Source of the DNA: Dolomedes plantarius
Taxonomy: Eukaryota; Arthropoda; Arachnida; Araneae; Dolomedidae
Reading direction: 5' to 3'
Assembly: GCA_907164885.2 (NCBI GenBank)
Contig: OU015499.1
Location: 147,094,118 to 147,158,117, forward strand
DNA length: 64,000 nucleotides
The stretch's first letter is position 1. Every line of letters starts with the position of its first letter. Position numbers and translations under genes: made by a program. The notes beneath the pieces were generated by a model. The model saw nothing but the letters and a program-made list of their open reading frames with translations, had not been told where the DNA came from and did no database searches. Of this stretch, positions 30,100 through 42,904 are shown in pieces.

Positions 30100-33000
30100 A
30101 AAATGTATATAGTCTAGCTGCTTTTGAGTTATTCTTTGTTATAAATGTACATTATTAAAAAGAAAATATGACCACCTTCCTAAATTTTGTCTTTTATGCA
30201 TTACATTAAATTTTTATCATTTAATGTATATTAGAATTTTGAACAACCCACACCTAAAAAAAATCTGCAATTTCACCTAACATTGACTAAGGCCAACCCT
30301 GATCAATGGTAGAAATAACAAGAACTCAGATGTCAAATTTTCCAGTGCAAATTAATTAACTGTTATACTCTGTTACCTTAATATATTAAGTTAATGTAGA
30401 AATTTCCTAATTTTTAAACATTAAAACACAGAATTCATGTAAAATCTTCCAATCTCTTATTTAACAGATTTCTATAAATTATATTTCTATTTATGTTCGA
30501 TAAATTATGCTTAAAACACAGTTATATGTAACTAACTGTGAGTAAAACAGGTAGTAAGTAAGAAACTTCATCATGCAATGCAAAGCTATCAAAATGACTG
30601 CAAAGGGAAGAAAAACCTCTGGTAAATCAATGACTTCTATTTAGAAAATTTATCGAAACAGTTTTCATAAAATAGCTTGTACAAAATGTTTATGTATACT
30701 GCCCATAGGCAAAATGAAAACTTACCAGCCTACATTTTCATATTTTGTACACAAAGTTATCTTTTACATAAATGGTTTAATATAATCCTCTAATATCTAT
30801 TTTAACTTTTTTCATCTAAAATTATAATTCATCTGATGCATATTTCCTCACAGCAAAATTATACAACACTTTTCTGGAGCACTGAGAAAAATAAAGAGCA
30901 CCAGAATTTTCAAACTCTATTTTTGACACTTATATTGCAGTTATTTTATATTCAATAAATCTTTTTTATCCCTAGGAAGAAGGGAGAGGTGGATACATAA
31001 ATCCTAAAACAACAAACATCAATTTCAGTAAGTGATCTTACTGACAGAAACTATATATATTAAAAGATTACCGAAGACATTGACAGCAAGTAAGCAGTTA
31101 TAAATTTTGTCAGTATAAAATAATCTATTAAGTATAAAGACTATGCAGGTAAGAGAGCAGAAAATTCAAACCTATAAGCTGACACAAGTACAATTTTTAC
31201 ATCAAAAAATTTTAAATATCACATCCAGGCTGTCATAAATATCAGTTTATAAAGAATTTGTAAACCTTGAAATGTTTCTAACAAAAAAAGGTTTAGAATA
31301 TATGGTGCAGATAAAATTAAGCATTTTCATATAGAATATAATAATAATTGTGTACAGTTATGAAGAGTTAAATAATTAATCTTTGCTTTAATAAGACTTT
31401 CAGTTTCAGATATCCGGTATTACTTTTAAATCATCCTCTTTGAAATACATTGATTTCAAACTTTAAACAAGCATATTATAATGAATGATAAACATAAAAT
31501 GATGAATATTTAGGAGCATTGCATTTAATGCTGTTGCTGTAATATTTGTTGCAATGAAGGATGAGCATGAATGTTATTTATTAAATTTCATCTTGAACAA
31601 TGTTAACACTGAATGAATACAGAAAGAAATAACATATAAAAAATTATATCAAATATGATCATAAATAAAAAATTCTCTGATAAAAGAATGATACAAGAAA
31701 GCAACACCTGAATAGAAGATAACTGCTCATGGTGCGAAGTTGTAAAATCTTACTGAATTTGGTGCCAGTTTATCCTTTATTTGGAAAATTTAATTGTTTA
31801 ATTAGTTCTATCGAAAAGTGTCATGTGAAATTAATAATGTAAATCAATTTCATTGTAATTTTAAAAAATTTAATGCACAAAAATGATGGTTTATTAACTT
31901 TGATAAGCTTTAGATATTTAAACAATTAACTAATATATTAAGCATAGAATTAAATTATAAAATCATCAACACATGAATGTTGGGAAAAGTGCTGGAATTT
32001 TTACAGCAACAAAGTTGGTTATTATATAAGTGGTACCTTTGTTTATGTTCTGCTACATTTGGGTTGTAACCTTTATAATACATGTTTTTATTATTCAGTT
32101 TAATGGCTTAATACAATCCTGATCCAGTTAAGCTTCATTCTGACATCACCATAATTCAGTGATTATACCTCAGAAATGTCACTTGGTTTTTTACAGTTCC
32201 AACTAATTGAATTTGAATTATCATTTGTTTTTTTTTAAGCCAATGAAATTAGAAATTAGCTTCAGCTTATGAATTATACATTCAGTCAATGAAAAAAATT
32301 TTGAATTATTTTCATATTTTTATTTTCCTCCTTTTCAAGGAATACAATCCAGAAAATGAGAATTACCCTTGGGCATTCATATCTTGATTATAGGTCTTGC
32401 TCTAGGCCTGAGTACATCTGTCACAATACTTCACCGTGTCAGTATATTTGAATTCTAAATTTTTCAAAACTGAATATTCATTATAGTTTTTTTGTTAATA
32501 TTGCCCTCATTTCTAAAATATTGTTATTTTATTCTGAGTTTTATAGAGTGATTTTGAAACACAGGAAATATTTTTAATTTTAATTTTAGTTCTAAAAATT
32601 CACTGGTAATACTATCATCAATTTTTTTTTCATTCATCTATATATATTGAAATTATCTTGCTACAATCTTTTAAATTTATGCACTTTATTTATTTTTTGA
32701 TCTTTTGAATTTTTATGTTTCTATCTTGAAGTACTTTAATGTTTATTTTCTAGTCCTTAAGAATTTCTTTAAAAAAAATTCTTCTATTCTGAATATATTG
32801 TTTCCCTACAACATTTCTAATAAGATATCCAATGACGTATTTTTGAAAAATTTCAATGTTGACCTACTTTTTGAAACCAATTGATACTTTGCAAATATTT
32901 AGGCTGTTTTATTTATTCCAGATAAATGCTGTATTCAATATTTTTTTAATTAAAATATTCTAAGGTTGTTTAATAGCTACTTATTGTTGAATTTTCATAC

Positions 33001-33599
33001 AAAGTGTGGATTGTCAGGCTAAAAGTTTTTAAACAATTGTAAATGGTATTTTCCTATATTTCTCATTAGAATTCCACTTCGTGGAATTTGACAACTTTTC
33101 GCCCAGGATATGGAACTCTTTCCCGTCTATTTTGTCTGTTACTGCAATTAGTAACAGTTCAACAACCGTTGTTAACTCATAAAACCGTCGTATATCAACC
33201 AGCAAAGTTGCTTAACACATTGTGTCTGACATGTATGATGATATATTTATAAATGTAGTATAAATATTGTAAATAAAATTATCAGATGGGCAACTTTTAG
33301 TAATCTTTTGAAATCGTGGAGAATATATTTTAATAGCACGCAAACATCGACCAGAAAGTATTAATCCACTTTTTACTCAAAACAACATACCATGCCTGGC
33401 ATGTAGTTTTTAAACGTTTAATAGTTATACGTATTGTATTAGCATCTTGCTTCACTCACAAAAAAATAGTGTAAAACATATATATATCATTTTCAACATG
33501 TAAACAACAATCAGTTCTCTCATACAATACAGAAAAAAATATCTGTAAATTAAACTTACTTGAACAGTTGTTTATTTTTCTCGCATCATCTGGAAGTCT
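30100..33599. other. Shared non-coding DNA of copy A, probable intron or upstream region
   Basis: No open frame of note. Blocks at 30300-31580, 31700-32000 and 32200-32430 align with copy B in order, for example the phrase CCTTAATATATTAAG (30380 and 48510) and CTAGGCCTG (32403 and 51293). Because the zinc-finger exon begins with a splice acceptor, this may be its upstream intron; no exon can be proven. Confidence 0.45.
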
Positions 33600-33708
33600 G
33601 CATTTGTGTAATAACGGGCGACTAGAATATGCCTTTCGACAATCGCAGTCGGACTGTGATTGGTCGATGGGCGAAGCCGCTCATTTGACGTTGATTTCGT
33701 CCCTTTAA
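33600..33708 (-). promoter_or_regulatory. Possible promoter region of the copy A zinc-finger gene
   Basis: On the minus strand an inverted CCAAT box (GACCAATCACAG, around 33657) lies upstream of a possible first-exon donor CAAGTAAGT (33554-33559), which points toward the zinc-finger exon about 22 kb away. Copy B has a CCAAT box at the corresponding place (around 51549), but no clear donor. The GC content rises here relative to its surroundings. This is an inference only. Confidence 0.3.
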
Positions 33709-33880
33709 CCCTCGAATAGTCAGTCTCTAGCAGTAACACGAAAAGTGTCACCCACTTTTAAGTCGGTGTTATTTCCATATGTATTTTAACTCAGCGCTCC
33801 CTAGCACCTTCTTTTCCTCTTGAAGTACACTATTTCAAATATATTCCTTATGGGAGCAAATTTATCAAATTCTCGCGGAG
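33705..33880. mobile_element. piggyBac terminus in copy A
   Basis: TTAA (33705-33708) is followed by CCCTCGAATAGTCAG and, further in, GTGTCACCC. The matching end at 58860 in the copy B remnant reads, in reverse complement, CCCTCAACAGTCGCG and GTGACATATGTCACC. piggyBac elements insert at TTAA. The same terminal 170 bp is shared with copy B (51679-51880), so it probably predates the duplication. Confidence 0.5.
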
Positions 33881-34281
33881 ATGCCCTACCCTAGACTGAA
33901 GGAACAAGAAAATTCGATTTGTCACAGAAATAACATCCTAATTTTAAAACATAGAGGAGCTAAACTTGGAAGAATCGATCTGCAACTAACTAAAATGGTT
34001 GATCACGAAATTGAATACTGGAGAAATGTGTTACACAGAGTGGTTGTAGTAATTAAAGCTCTTGCTTCGCGTGGCTTGCCATTTAGAGCTCGAAATGAAA
34101 TATTTGGTTCTAATAATAATGGCAACTACATGCAGATGTTGGAGACAATTTCTGTGTTTGATCCATTTTTGGCTGATCACATCAGGAAATTCGGGAATCC
34201 AGGTAGTGGACAGACATTCTACCTCTCATCTACTATTTGTGATGACTTCATGAAGCTCCTAGCTAAAAAAGTACTAACGTA

Positions 34282-35709
34282 CACTCATGGACAAAAAAAT
34301 TAGCGCACCAAGAAATAATTGCGGGATCGTAACGAAACTTGCAATGAAGGTACATGTCGGGGAGATATGCAAATGATTAGAAATGCAGCGCGATTGCGCA
34401 TTACGTATAGCCGGTAGAGGGCGTTGAACATCGTACTCTGTGGAGTATAAAACAGGTAACCAAAGCTTGTTTGAGTGTGCTGAATCATTTACAAAGGAAG
34501 AGCTGAGATAGACATGCCATTACGCCGTGTTCGAAGACAATATAAGCAGTTGTCGCAGTTTGAGAGGGGGGGAATCGTCGGGATGATGGAAGCTGGGTGG
34601 TCAGGCGAGTAGCTCGTCAAATAGGCCGCTCTGATTGTGTTGTGAGGAGGTGTTGGGACCAGTGGACCCGAGAGATGTCATGTACACGAAGACCAGGCTC
34701 AGGACGCCCTCGACAGACCAGTCGTCGAGAAGACCGTCACATCGTAAGAAATGCACGCGTACAGCCAAATGCTTCATCAGCCGCCATCCAGGCACAGGTA
34801 GCACCTTCACTAGGGGCCTCTGTGTCTTCTCGAACCATACGAAACCTACGAAGCCCGATGAAGGTGCCTGGCTGAAGGACAGTTGGTATCGCGGCGCCCA
34901 TTGCGTGTGCTGCCCTTGACGCCCACCCATTGACGCCTCCGTTTGGAGTTTTGCCGCGCACGAGGAAACTGGACTGCAGCGGAATGGAACCAGGTCGTCT
35001 TTAGCGACGAATCCAGATTCAATCTCGGCAGTGATGACAATCGTGTTCGTGTGTGGAGAGCCCGTGGTGAACGCTTCAATCCTGGCTTTGCTGTACAGCG
35101 ACACATCGCTCCCACAGCTGGTGTGATGGTATGGGGTGCCATTGCCTACAATACACGGTCACCCCTAGTATTGTTCCGTGGCACCATGACAGCCCAGGGG
35201 TATGTTCATGAAATCCTGCAACCACATGTGTTGCCACTCATGCAACGGCTCCCAGGAGCCATTTTTCAACAAGACAATGCTCGGCCTCATACGGCAAGGG
35301 TGTCACAAGACTGTCTCAGCACTGTTACTACCCTTCCTTGGCCTGCCCGATTCCCAGATTTGTCTCCAATCGAGCATATCTGGCATCATTTGGGACGACG
35401 AGTTGGGCATCCCACGAGTTTGAACGAACTAGAGGCAAGGTTACAGCAAATATGGAACGAAATGTCTCAAGACATCATACAGAACTTGTATGACTCAATG
35501 CCCGATCGTATCGCATCGTGCATTCGCGCTAGAGGGGGTCCAACTGAGTATTAACTCCTCCGTTCTTTTGCCTTTTTCTCTGAAATAAATTATCCTTTTT
35601 CTTTGATTTTCTTATCATTTACTTATATCAAAGTAGTCATTACGTATGTAAAATTTCGTTTCATTTTGACGACTCCTTCTTGGTGCGCTAATTTTTTTGT
35701 TCATGAGTG
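34282..35709 (+). mobile_element. Tc1/mariner element, 1428 bp (broken copy)
   Basis: The ends CACTCATGGACAAAAAAATT and complement are flanked by TA (34280-34281, 35710-35711). It is closely similar over its whole length to the element at 62045-63448. It splits the ZMYM1-like hAT gene in frame. Confidence 0.9.
34514..35554 (+). pseudogene. Tc1 transposase, frameshifted copy
   Basis: It starts MPLLRV like the intact copy at 62200-63216. A 4-base loss near 34603 and further changes near 34855 and 34925 break the HTH region. From about 34943 a 203-residue frame is open to the normal stop, with VVFSDESRFNLGSDDN, FQQDNARPHTARV and LSPIEHIWHHL, so all three catalytic residues are still encoded. 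The N-terminal damage should inactivate it. Confidence 0.9.
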
Positions 35710-36880
35710 TATATTGCTAATGAAGCTAAAACATCAAACTACTATTCCCTTGCTGTAGATTCAACTCCTGATATCTTGCATGTGGATCAGCTGTCGTTTG
35801 TTTTGCGATATGTGAAAGAAAATGGGAAACCTGTTGAGAGATTTATAAAATATTTATCTAACGTTGGCCACAAAGCCCATGAAATGTTTGAAGCTGTTAT
35901 TAAGACTGTCACTGATCTCCACCTTGATATCCTGAAATGTCGTGATCAATTATATGACAATGCAGCTAATATGGCCGGTGTTTACTCAGGTCTTCAGCCT
36001 AGGATACTTGAAGTTTCTCTTCTTGCATCCTTCATACCTTGTGCAGAAAACTCTTTAAATTTAGTGGGCACACATGCTGTAGATTTCTGCATTAACGCCA
36101 CATCGTTTATTAATTTTCTTTAAGAGCTTTATAATTTTTTCTCGTTTTCTACAGCGAGGTGGGATGCATTGAAGAAAAATAGCCTTACCGCAAAAAGCCT
36201 CTCCACGACACGATGGAAGGCAAGATATGAAGCTTCTAGAGCATTAAAAGAAGATTGGTTTGCAGTCCTAAAAGCTCTAAAATACTTTGAAAGTGACGAA
36301 AGTCGAAAATCAGGAACAAGAGCAGAAACTAGAGGTTTACTAACGAAGTTGCAAAGGCTCGAAACAGTATTCATGGCACAGTTTTGGGGAACGGTGCTGA
36401 TTACACTTCACCAAGTCAATAAGTATGTACAAAACGTAGAACTTGATGTTTCAGAAGTTGCAACTGTTCTTCAGTCACTCGTAAAGTTCTTGTTAGAACT
36501 GCGAGAACAATTTGATATGCATGAAAACAAAGCTCTGGATATTTCTGAAAAGAAAGTTTATGAGCGTGATGAAAAGCGTCAGGTTTTCAGAAAACTACAA
36601 GCTGACGAAAAACGTGAAGGCGAAGTTAATATAAACGGGCGTGATATCTTTAGAGTTAATACCTATTTCATGATTGTGAACAAACTCAAAGCAGAGCTTG
36701 AGAAGAAGTCACAAGCTTATAGAGAGCTCGGTGAAAAATTTAAAGGAATTTCGAAAATCTGGTCACTGACTTCTCTTGAGCTTGAAGAATAGGGAAGAAA
36801 ACTACATGCAATATTTAAAGATGATTTGGAGCCTGCATTATGTGATGAACTGCAACATCTAAAACAGGAGTTTCCAACTT

Positions 36881-37247
36881 ACAAGTGTCCAAGGGCCGCA
36901 ATCAAAACACCTGCCTAGTGCCGGGCCGCAATTTAATCAGGACCATACCCAGGACTTTTTCTTGAGGGAGGGGTACGGTGCATCCCCACGTTTTTAAAAA
37001 GTATTATTTTGGCTTAACCGAAATTATAAGAAACTGTAACGACTCCCGTACAATAGCGAATTTTTTGCATGGGGAAATTCCGGGAAGACCAATCAACGCG
37101 CGGTTTGTGTCCATAATTGATTTAGACGGCTGGAGACAGACATTCCTGGCGATATAAAGGCCGGAAGTGCTACCGACAGTTCGCGGAACAGTTCGTCAGC
37201 TACAAAAGGGAAGTTGCCGATCGGAGACGCCTAGTCGTCTGAGAACG
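36881..37247. other. GC-richer flank of the Harbinger element
   Basis: No gene. It holds a TATA-like CGATATAAAGGCC near 37151 followed by GC-rich sequence, reminiscent of an LTR promoter; the opposite flank (44209-44400) also has a TATA-like GTATATAAAGTCGCC at 44262. I cannot show that the two belong to one LTR. Confidence 0.3.
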
Positions 37248-38885
37248 TAAAGCCGGCCACTCACGTAGACTTCCGTCATCTGGGGCGACGGCCTTTTGGT
37301 ATCTGCGGCACCAAAAGTCTCCGTCAGTGGGGTGTCTTGGTGAGACGTCAGATGATAAAAATGTGGTGTCTGGAATATCAGTCCAGACCGAATTCCTGGC
37401 GCCAGAAGTCTCCGTGAGTGGGGTACTGTACGCTAGATACCAGACGCCTGAAGGTTAGCCGGCAGTTTACCGCTTGTTTTCGAACATAATGGAAGCTGAA
37501 AAATTATTCTTTAATCCCAAATCTTTAATACCGTTCATTGAACTGTATAGAAAATTACCGTGCCTATGGAAGGTTAAATCAGAAGATTATTCCAATAATA
37601 TTTTACGGCAAGAGGCATGGGAAGATTTAGCGAAGTTTTCCCAAAAAATCAATCCAAGTGCGGATGAAAAAAAATCTTGGGTTAAAAAAAAGGTGCACTC
37701 CATGAGGGGATCATTCCGCAAAGAAATGAAAAAAATTGCGGCGTCTTCCAAGAGCGGGGCAGGTACGGAGGAGTTATATAAACCCAAGTTGTGGTACTAT
37801 GAGCACCTTCTATTTACGAGAAGCGAGGAAACTATAAGGCAATCTTCAAGTAACGTTGAAGACATGAATGAAGATTTGATAGACGATTCTTCTTCTGTTC
37901 CCGTAGAATGTGCAATGCCAGGAGAAAACCCAACTAATGTCACAGAAAACGTAAGTAATATTTCCAAAAATTATTTTTAATACAGTTTTTTATCATGGTT
38001 AGTCAGGCACTTTTATGAATAAACAATTTTTCAAATAAATAAGTAAATAAACAAAATTAAACTTATTACAAAATGTCATTTATTTCAAATTTTTCTAAAT
38101 ATTTAATTTTTTTGTAATATTATTTGTTTAAAAGCGGGGAGACCACCTTTGCTCTCACAAAAATGCACTGATTTTACTACCAAGCTTAATGTGTTGTCAA
38201 ACAGTTAATTTGTAATTAATTTAAACCAATTTTTTAGAGTGAAATGTACAAAGATTTATCTAATAGAAAACAAAAGCAGAATTATTGGGAGATTATTAGA
38301 AATTATTTTATGTAAAACAAAAGTTAATGTTTTATGAATAATGAATACATTGCGTGCAGATTTTTTTTTTAAATATGAGATATATATTAAATTATTTGTA
38401 TGTATTCTATCCATAGGTAATATTTTAATCTACACCTAAAATAACTACCCTATTTCACATAAACATATTTTTAAAACATTCACATAAATATATATTTATA
38501 ATATATATTTTAAATATATATTATTCACATAAATATATATTTAAAAGCATCGTAATGTACAAGAAATATCATAAAATGTTTTTTAAAAAAAATGCTGTAA
38601 AATTTAATATTATGTACTTACGTAAATTTAGGTGGAAATTATATAAACATACTAGATATACTTGTATACAAAATTTTAGCAATTTGTGACCATTAGTTTT
38701 GAAGAAATAGTGCGCACAAGTTTGAAAATAAGTTTTCAGAAAAAGCCATTTAAAGTTTAATTTTCTAAAAATCACTGTACTATTAGCTTTATACATTTGG
38801 CCATAAAATCGGTTCTAATTGTAGTATCGACTTCATTTTTTTTTAAGATTTCTTACATTTCATTCTTCAAAATTAAACATAAATA

Positions 38886-39613
38886 CAGTTGGCTCTCTGT
38901 TTAACGACGCTCTACTTAACGACGATCTCTATTTAAAGACGATATTTCCCAGTCCCGACCGCATATTAACTACCTATACTCGAGTTCACGCAATAGGGGA
39001 ATTTTAAGCCCGCTGATTCGTTGGTGTCTCCCCATCCTCTATGACATTACTTAGCGCAACTTCCAAATACTTCACGTGGCGCCATCTTTTCCCCTGAAAC
39101 TGAATTAATCGTGAATACTGAATTAATCGTGAAACTGAATTAATCGTGAAAAATACACTTATTATTTAAAAGAAAACTTCTAAGATTGAACTTTTTATAA
39201 CAAGTTAAAGAAACCTTTGAAGAAAAAAAAAACCTTTAAAAAAATTAAAAAGAATATAATGGTAGGTTTGAAATTTTTATGAATTATGTAACATTTTTGG
39301 GGGGGAGTGGATTTATTTTACAAGAACTTGCATTGAAAGATATAAATTTGTATGGGTGTATGTGTGTATTATTTTGCAAGAATAGATTTTTTACCTCTGA
39401 CTAATATTTTTTTATATAAACTTAAGCATACTCTGCACGATTTTTTTTTACAACTATGTATATTTTTTCTCACACATATTTGGGCCTAGACAATATTCAA
39501 AAAAATATTTAAAAAATCCTTTATGATTTTTTTAATGTTTTTACCGAAATATTGTGTTTGGTGCATATATGAATTAATTGCTGTGCATTAAGGTGCATTA
39601 AGTTGAATTTTTG

Positions 39614-39686
<73 letters not shown>

Positions 39687-39687
39687 C

Positions 39688-39718
<31 letters not shown>

Positions 39719-40766
39719 AGAAGATTGTTACTTAATGGTTCTGGTGTGTTTTACGATAAAAGAAATAGCAAAATATATTTTTTTAGTTGTTTAAAATAAA
39801 ATTAGGAAGCTTATTTTTTTATGAATTCTAGCAAATCGTCTAATTTCTTTCACATATGGAACTGCCTATAATTTTTTTTCTACGTTTAATTTAATATGCT
39901 CTTGATATCATAAGAACCTTCAAACATAATAAATTACTAAAAAAAATTTTTGTTACAAAAGTAAGTTATTTTTCTTTAATTTCTGTTGTGTTTTATACTT
40001 TAAATGCATTTTTCTCAAAATCATGATTTTGCAATTTTGCTTGACTTTGATGAACTAAGGCTTTGAGAAATATGCACTTACAGTTATACTTTTTATATTT
40101 TTTTAATCTTGATTGAATGTTTCAGAAACGTAGGGAGAGGTTTTTTTTGGATAAATGCTTAAATTTTTTTTACAAATAGATAAACATGAAAAAGAAGAAT
40201 CTTTTTTCAAAAATTACCATATAATGAGTAAAATATTTTTTTTTACAAAAATTCAGAAACATATTTAAAAAAAGCTCTCCCTATATTTGTAGCATATACT
40301 ATGACATTATTATAAAAATTAAAATTATAAAAAAAAATTGAAAATTGACAAAGGAGTCCTCACTTTCCACCTCATTACAAAATGAGGATGGAAGTTTATC
40401 TTCCGAGAAAACGGACATTTGAGCAAAAAAACACAATTACTCACGATTTATTCACATACGCACTAACATTTGGAATCTAAATAGTATATTGTAATGAATG
40501 AATCAGTTTCAGGGGAAAAGATGGCGCCACGTGAAGTCTTTGGAAGTTGCGCTAAGTGATGTCATAGATGACGGGACGAAACCAACGAATCAGCGGGCTT
40601 GAAATTTCCCTGTTGTGTGAACTCGAGTATAGGTAGTTAATATGCGTCCCGACCCCTCCGACGTTAAGGGAAATGTTACTTCTTCACAAATTCTGTTTAA
40701 GGGCGATCTCTACTAAAGGACGATTTTTCACGGTCCCTTGAAAGTCGTTAAACAGAGAGCCAACTG
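38886..40766. mobile_element. Tigger/pogo-like foldback element, 1881 bp, TA target duplication
   Basis: The ends CAGTTGGCTCTCTGTTTAAC and complement are flanked by TA (38884-38885 and 40767-40768). The inverted homology runs about 225-265 bp inward (for example GTGGCGCCATCTTTTCCCCTG). CAGT ends with TA duplication fit pogo/Tigger elements. The central 1.4 kb is AT-rich, contains a TA/CA microsatellite (39617-39718), and has no transposase. It lies in intron 1 of the Harbinger MADF gene. Confidence 0.8.
39617..39718. repeat. TA microsatellite with a CATA interruption
   Basis: A run of TA dinucleotides of about 60 bases, then CACATACATACATACA, then TA again. Confidence 0.95.
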
Positions 40767-41866
40767 TAACAATTTAGATATATAATTGAATAATGAAGAG
40801 GGTAGTATAGATTTGGAGAGCCACGTGGAATAAATAACTGATGCAATACGACAATTATTATTATTGAGTAAACATCTTTATTTTTTAGTTTATTAAATGT
40901 ATTAATTAATAAAAAGAAAAAGTAAAGAAAATGGTATAATTTTATAAAATTGTATTAAATCATGAAGTTTTGCCAACTCACTGTGCCGATGTTATTAAAA
41001 TACTGTTCATAATTCATGCGATTTTTTTTGGCGTCCGTGGTGATATTTTGTTGAGTATTTTGTAAACCAAAATAAGCTGTTTGATTGTTCCTCCACTCGC
41101 CTGGAACAATAGCACCTGTGTGAAAATCTTCTAGATCAACTGCTCCCGGTGGAATATAGAAATTCCTTGCCTTTCTTCTCAAAAAGTTGTGCAATACACA
41201 GCATGCCATTATGGCCAAATCGATTTTCCATACACTCAAATTTATTGCTGTAAGGAAGATTCGAAATCTAGAGGCCATAATACCGAAGGCATTTTCTACA
41301 CAACGTCTTGCTCGTGACACTCTGTAATTATATATATTTTTTTTTTTTGCATCAGAATCCAATATTTTCCTAGGATAAGGTTTTAAAATGTGACTGTGGA
41401 GAGCTAATGCGTCATCAGCGACAAACACAAAGTTCAGTCCACATGTGGTTTCACTGTTCGAAGGTCAATTAAGGTCGTTGCTCATAAGTTTTCGATAAAA
41501 GACTGTGTTTTCGATAGCTCCACCATCTGAAATACGGCCGTTCGCACCTACATCCACCATGATAAATTCATAGTTCGCATCAACGATAGCCATCAACACG
41601 ATATTGTGGAAACCCTTGTAGTTGTAAAAGTACGACCCCATGCCAGGAGGCGCGACTATACGCACCTGTTTTCCATCAATGCAGCCACCACAGTTCGGGA
41701 AATTCCAAACGTCATTGAAAGCGTAGGCTATACGTAGCCAATCCTCCTTTTCTTTAGGGAACTTAAAAATAAAAAAATAAATAAATAAAATAAAAAATCA
41801 GTTACAAAAGAAGTAAAAAATAACAACATATTTATATTTAATATAAGCAGCATTTATAATCATTGT

Positions 41867-42141
41867 TTACTGAGAAATATTTTCAAATCATTTGGTATCT
41901 GATAAATCAATTTACAAATAATAGAAATAAACAAAGTAACTTAGTTAAAAAAATGTTGAGTCCGGCCGAAAATCGAACCCGGGACCTCCTGCTCAGCGCG
42001 CAGGTGTCTTTCTACTTGATAAAGCACGACCGATTATCGGCCGGACCCAACAATGTTTTCACTTATTTAATTTGTTTACTTCTGTTATTTGTGAATTGCT
42101 TTAATTAGTTGCCAAATAATATGAAAATATTTCTCAGTTAA
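41867..42141. mobile_element. Foldback element with a tRNA-like core
   Basis: Arms of about 100 bp (41867-41967 and 42038-42141) are imperfect reverse complements: ACTGAGAAATATTTTCA at the outer ends and GTCCGGCCGA inside. The loop between them is tRNA-like (see 41958-42048). It lies in the transposase intron of the Harbinger element. No clear target duplication is seen. Confidence 0.65.
41958..42048 (-). ncRNA. tRNA-like sequence, probably not a functional tRNA
   Basis: On the minus strand an 8-bp acceptor-like stem (GGGTCCGG with CCGGACTC), an anticodon-like stem-loop (CCTGC-GCGCTGA-GCAGG, loop centre GCT) and a T-arm-like CCGGGTTCGATTTTCGG can be drawn. The B box GGTTCGATTTT is imperfect, the base before the anticodon is C and not T, and the D-arm is irregular. 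It is therefore a relic or a SINE-type promoter rather than a working tRNA. Confidence 0.4.
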
Positions 42142-42904
42142 AAATTTACTATAAAATTAATTAAAAATTTGCACCTTCGAATGTCGAAATGACAAAGATG
42201 GAAAAATAATAATTAAATAAGGCAAAATGCATTAAACTTTTTTTAATTCTTTGTTTTAGATGAAAACCCCAGCTAAAAAAAGAAAACATAAACGGGAAGA
42301 TCAACAGGCTGATGATTTACAAGCATCGTTACTTAGAAAGGCGAGCCTAGTACTTGACAGCCAGAATGATGAGTACGATTCTCATGGCAGTTCGATAGCG
42401 GCAAAACTCCGAAGATTCGCCTCAGCAAATTATGATCAGTTTTTGTTGGCCGACAAATTGTTTAACCAAGTCCTGTTTAAAGCTCTGAAGAACGAACTTA
42501 CAGCAAATTCAACAATTACAGATACAAATCCAACACCAACATCATTTTATCCCCCAGCTGCTGCTCCTTATTATCCCACGTGGTATGTTCCTCCTCAATG
42601 TACATCATACCAAGGATGGCCAATGCGGCACAATCTTACTATTAACAGCTGAAGGTAAACAAATGTTAGTTTGTTAGTTAGCAGACACGGGGACGGGCTA
42701 ATCTCGCGAACCGAGCATAGCAGGATATCGCGACTGGTACCGATATACGCGGACGGCCGAGACGCGTGCACTGATGCTATCCTCAACTTTCAAAAATTTA
42801 AACTTTTATAATTATTCAATTAAAACTGCCGAACTCAATAGAAGAGGACAGCAGAAAAAGTTGACATTCCGGGTGGGCCAGCTCCTTTCCATTTCTCAAA
42901 GTTC

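Larger units (their letters stand above)
9705..33880. repeat. Segmental duplication, copy A
   Basis: Matching blocks with copy B (44792-51880) occur in the same order and orientation: zinc-finger leader (11390-11450 with 46195-46248), upstream exon end (11545-11640 with 46340-46400), 15562-16146 with 46600-47185, 28800-29270 with 47570-48110, 30300-31580 with 48420-49690, 31700-32000 with 50575-50870, 32340-32430 with 51230-51320, and 33709-33880 with 51679-51880. Copy A is about 24 kb, copy B about 7 kb; most of the difference is inserted mobile elements. Identity looks moderate, roughly 70-85 percent by eye. Confidence 0.8.
33881..36880 (+). pseudogene. ZMYM1-like hAT transposase, split by a Tc1 element
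   Basis: The frame from 33881 reads through VDHEIEYWRNVLHRVVVVIK, ASRGLPFRARNEIFGSNNN and FYLSSTICDDFMKLLAKKVL to the Tc1 insertion (34282-35709). Beyond it, after removing one TA, the same frame continues with YYSLAVDSTPDILHVDQLSF, CRDQLYDNAANMAGVYSGLQ and FIPCAENSLNLVG, typical of the hAT catalytic core of ZMYM1-like proteins. In-frame stops occur at 36121-36123 (TAA) and 36790-36792 (TAG). The C-terminal dimerisation region is not found after about 36880. Only two nonsense changes interrupt a long frame, so decay is fairly recent. Confidence 0.75.

Noticed and set aside
34597..35142. Several overlapping frames on both strands
   Set aside because: Shadows and frameshifted pieces of the Tc1 transposase gene at 34514-35554; likewise those at 62612-63134.
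36930..37247. LTR flank split by the Harbinger element together with 44209-44430
   Set aside because: Both have TATA-like boxes and raised GC, but I found no shared repeat, primer site or polypurine tract to prove an LTR.
39611..39799. Open frame of alternating Tyr and Ile
   Set aside because: It is the translation of a TA microsatellite, as is the frame at 61829-62151.
41958..42048. Functional tRNA-Ser(GCT)
   Set aside because: The base before the anticodon is C, the B box is imperfect and the D-arm does not fold normally. Kept only as tRNA-like.
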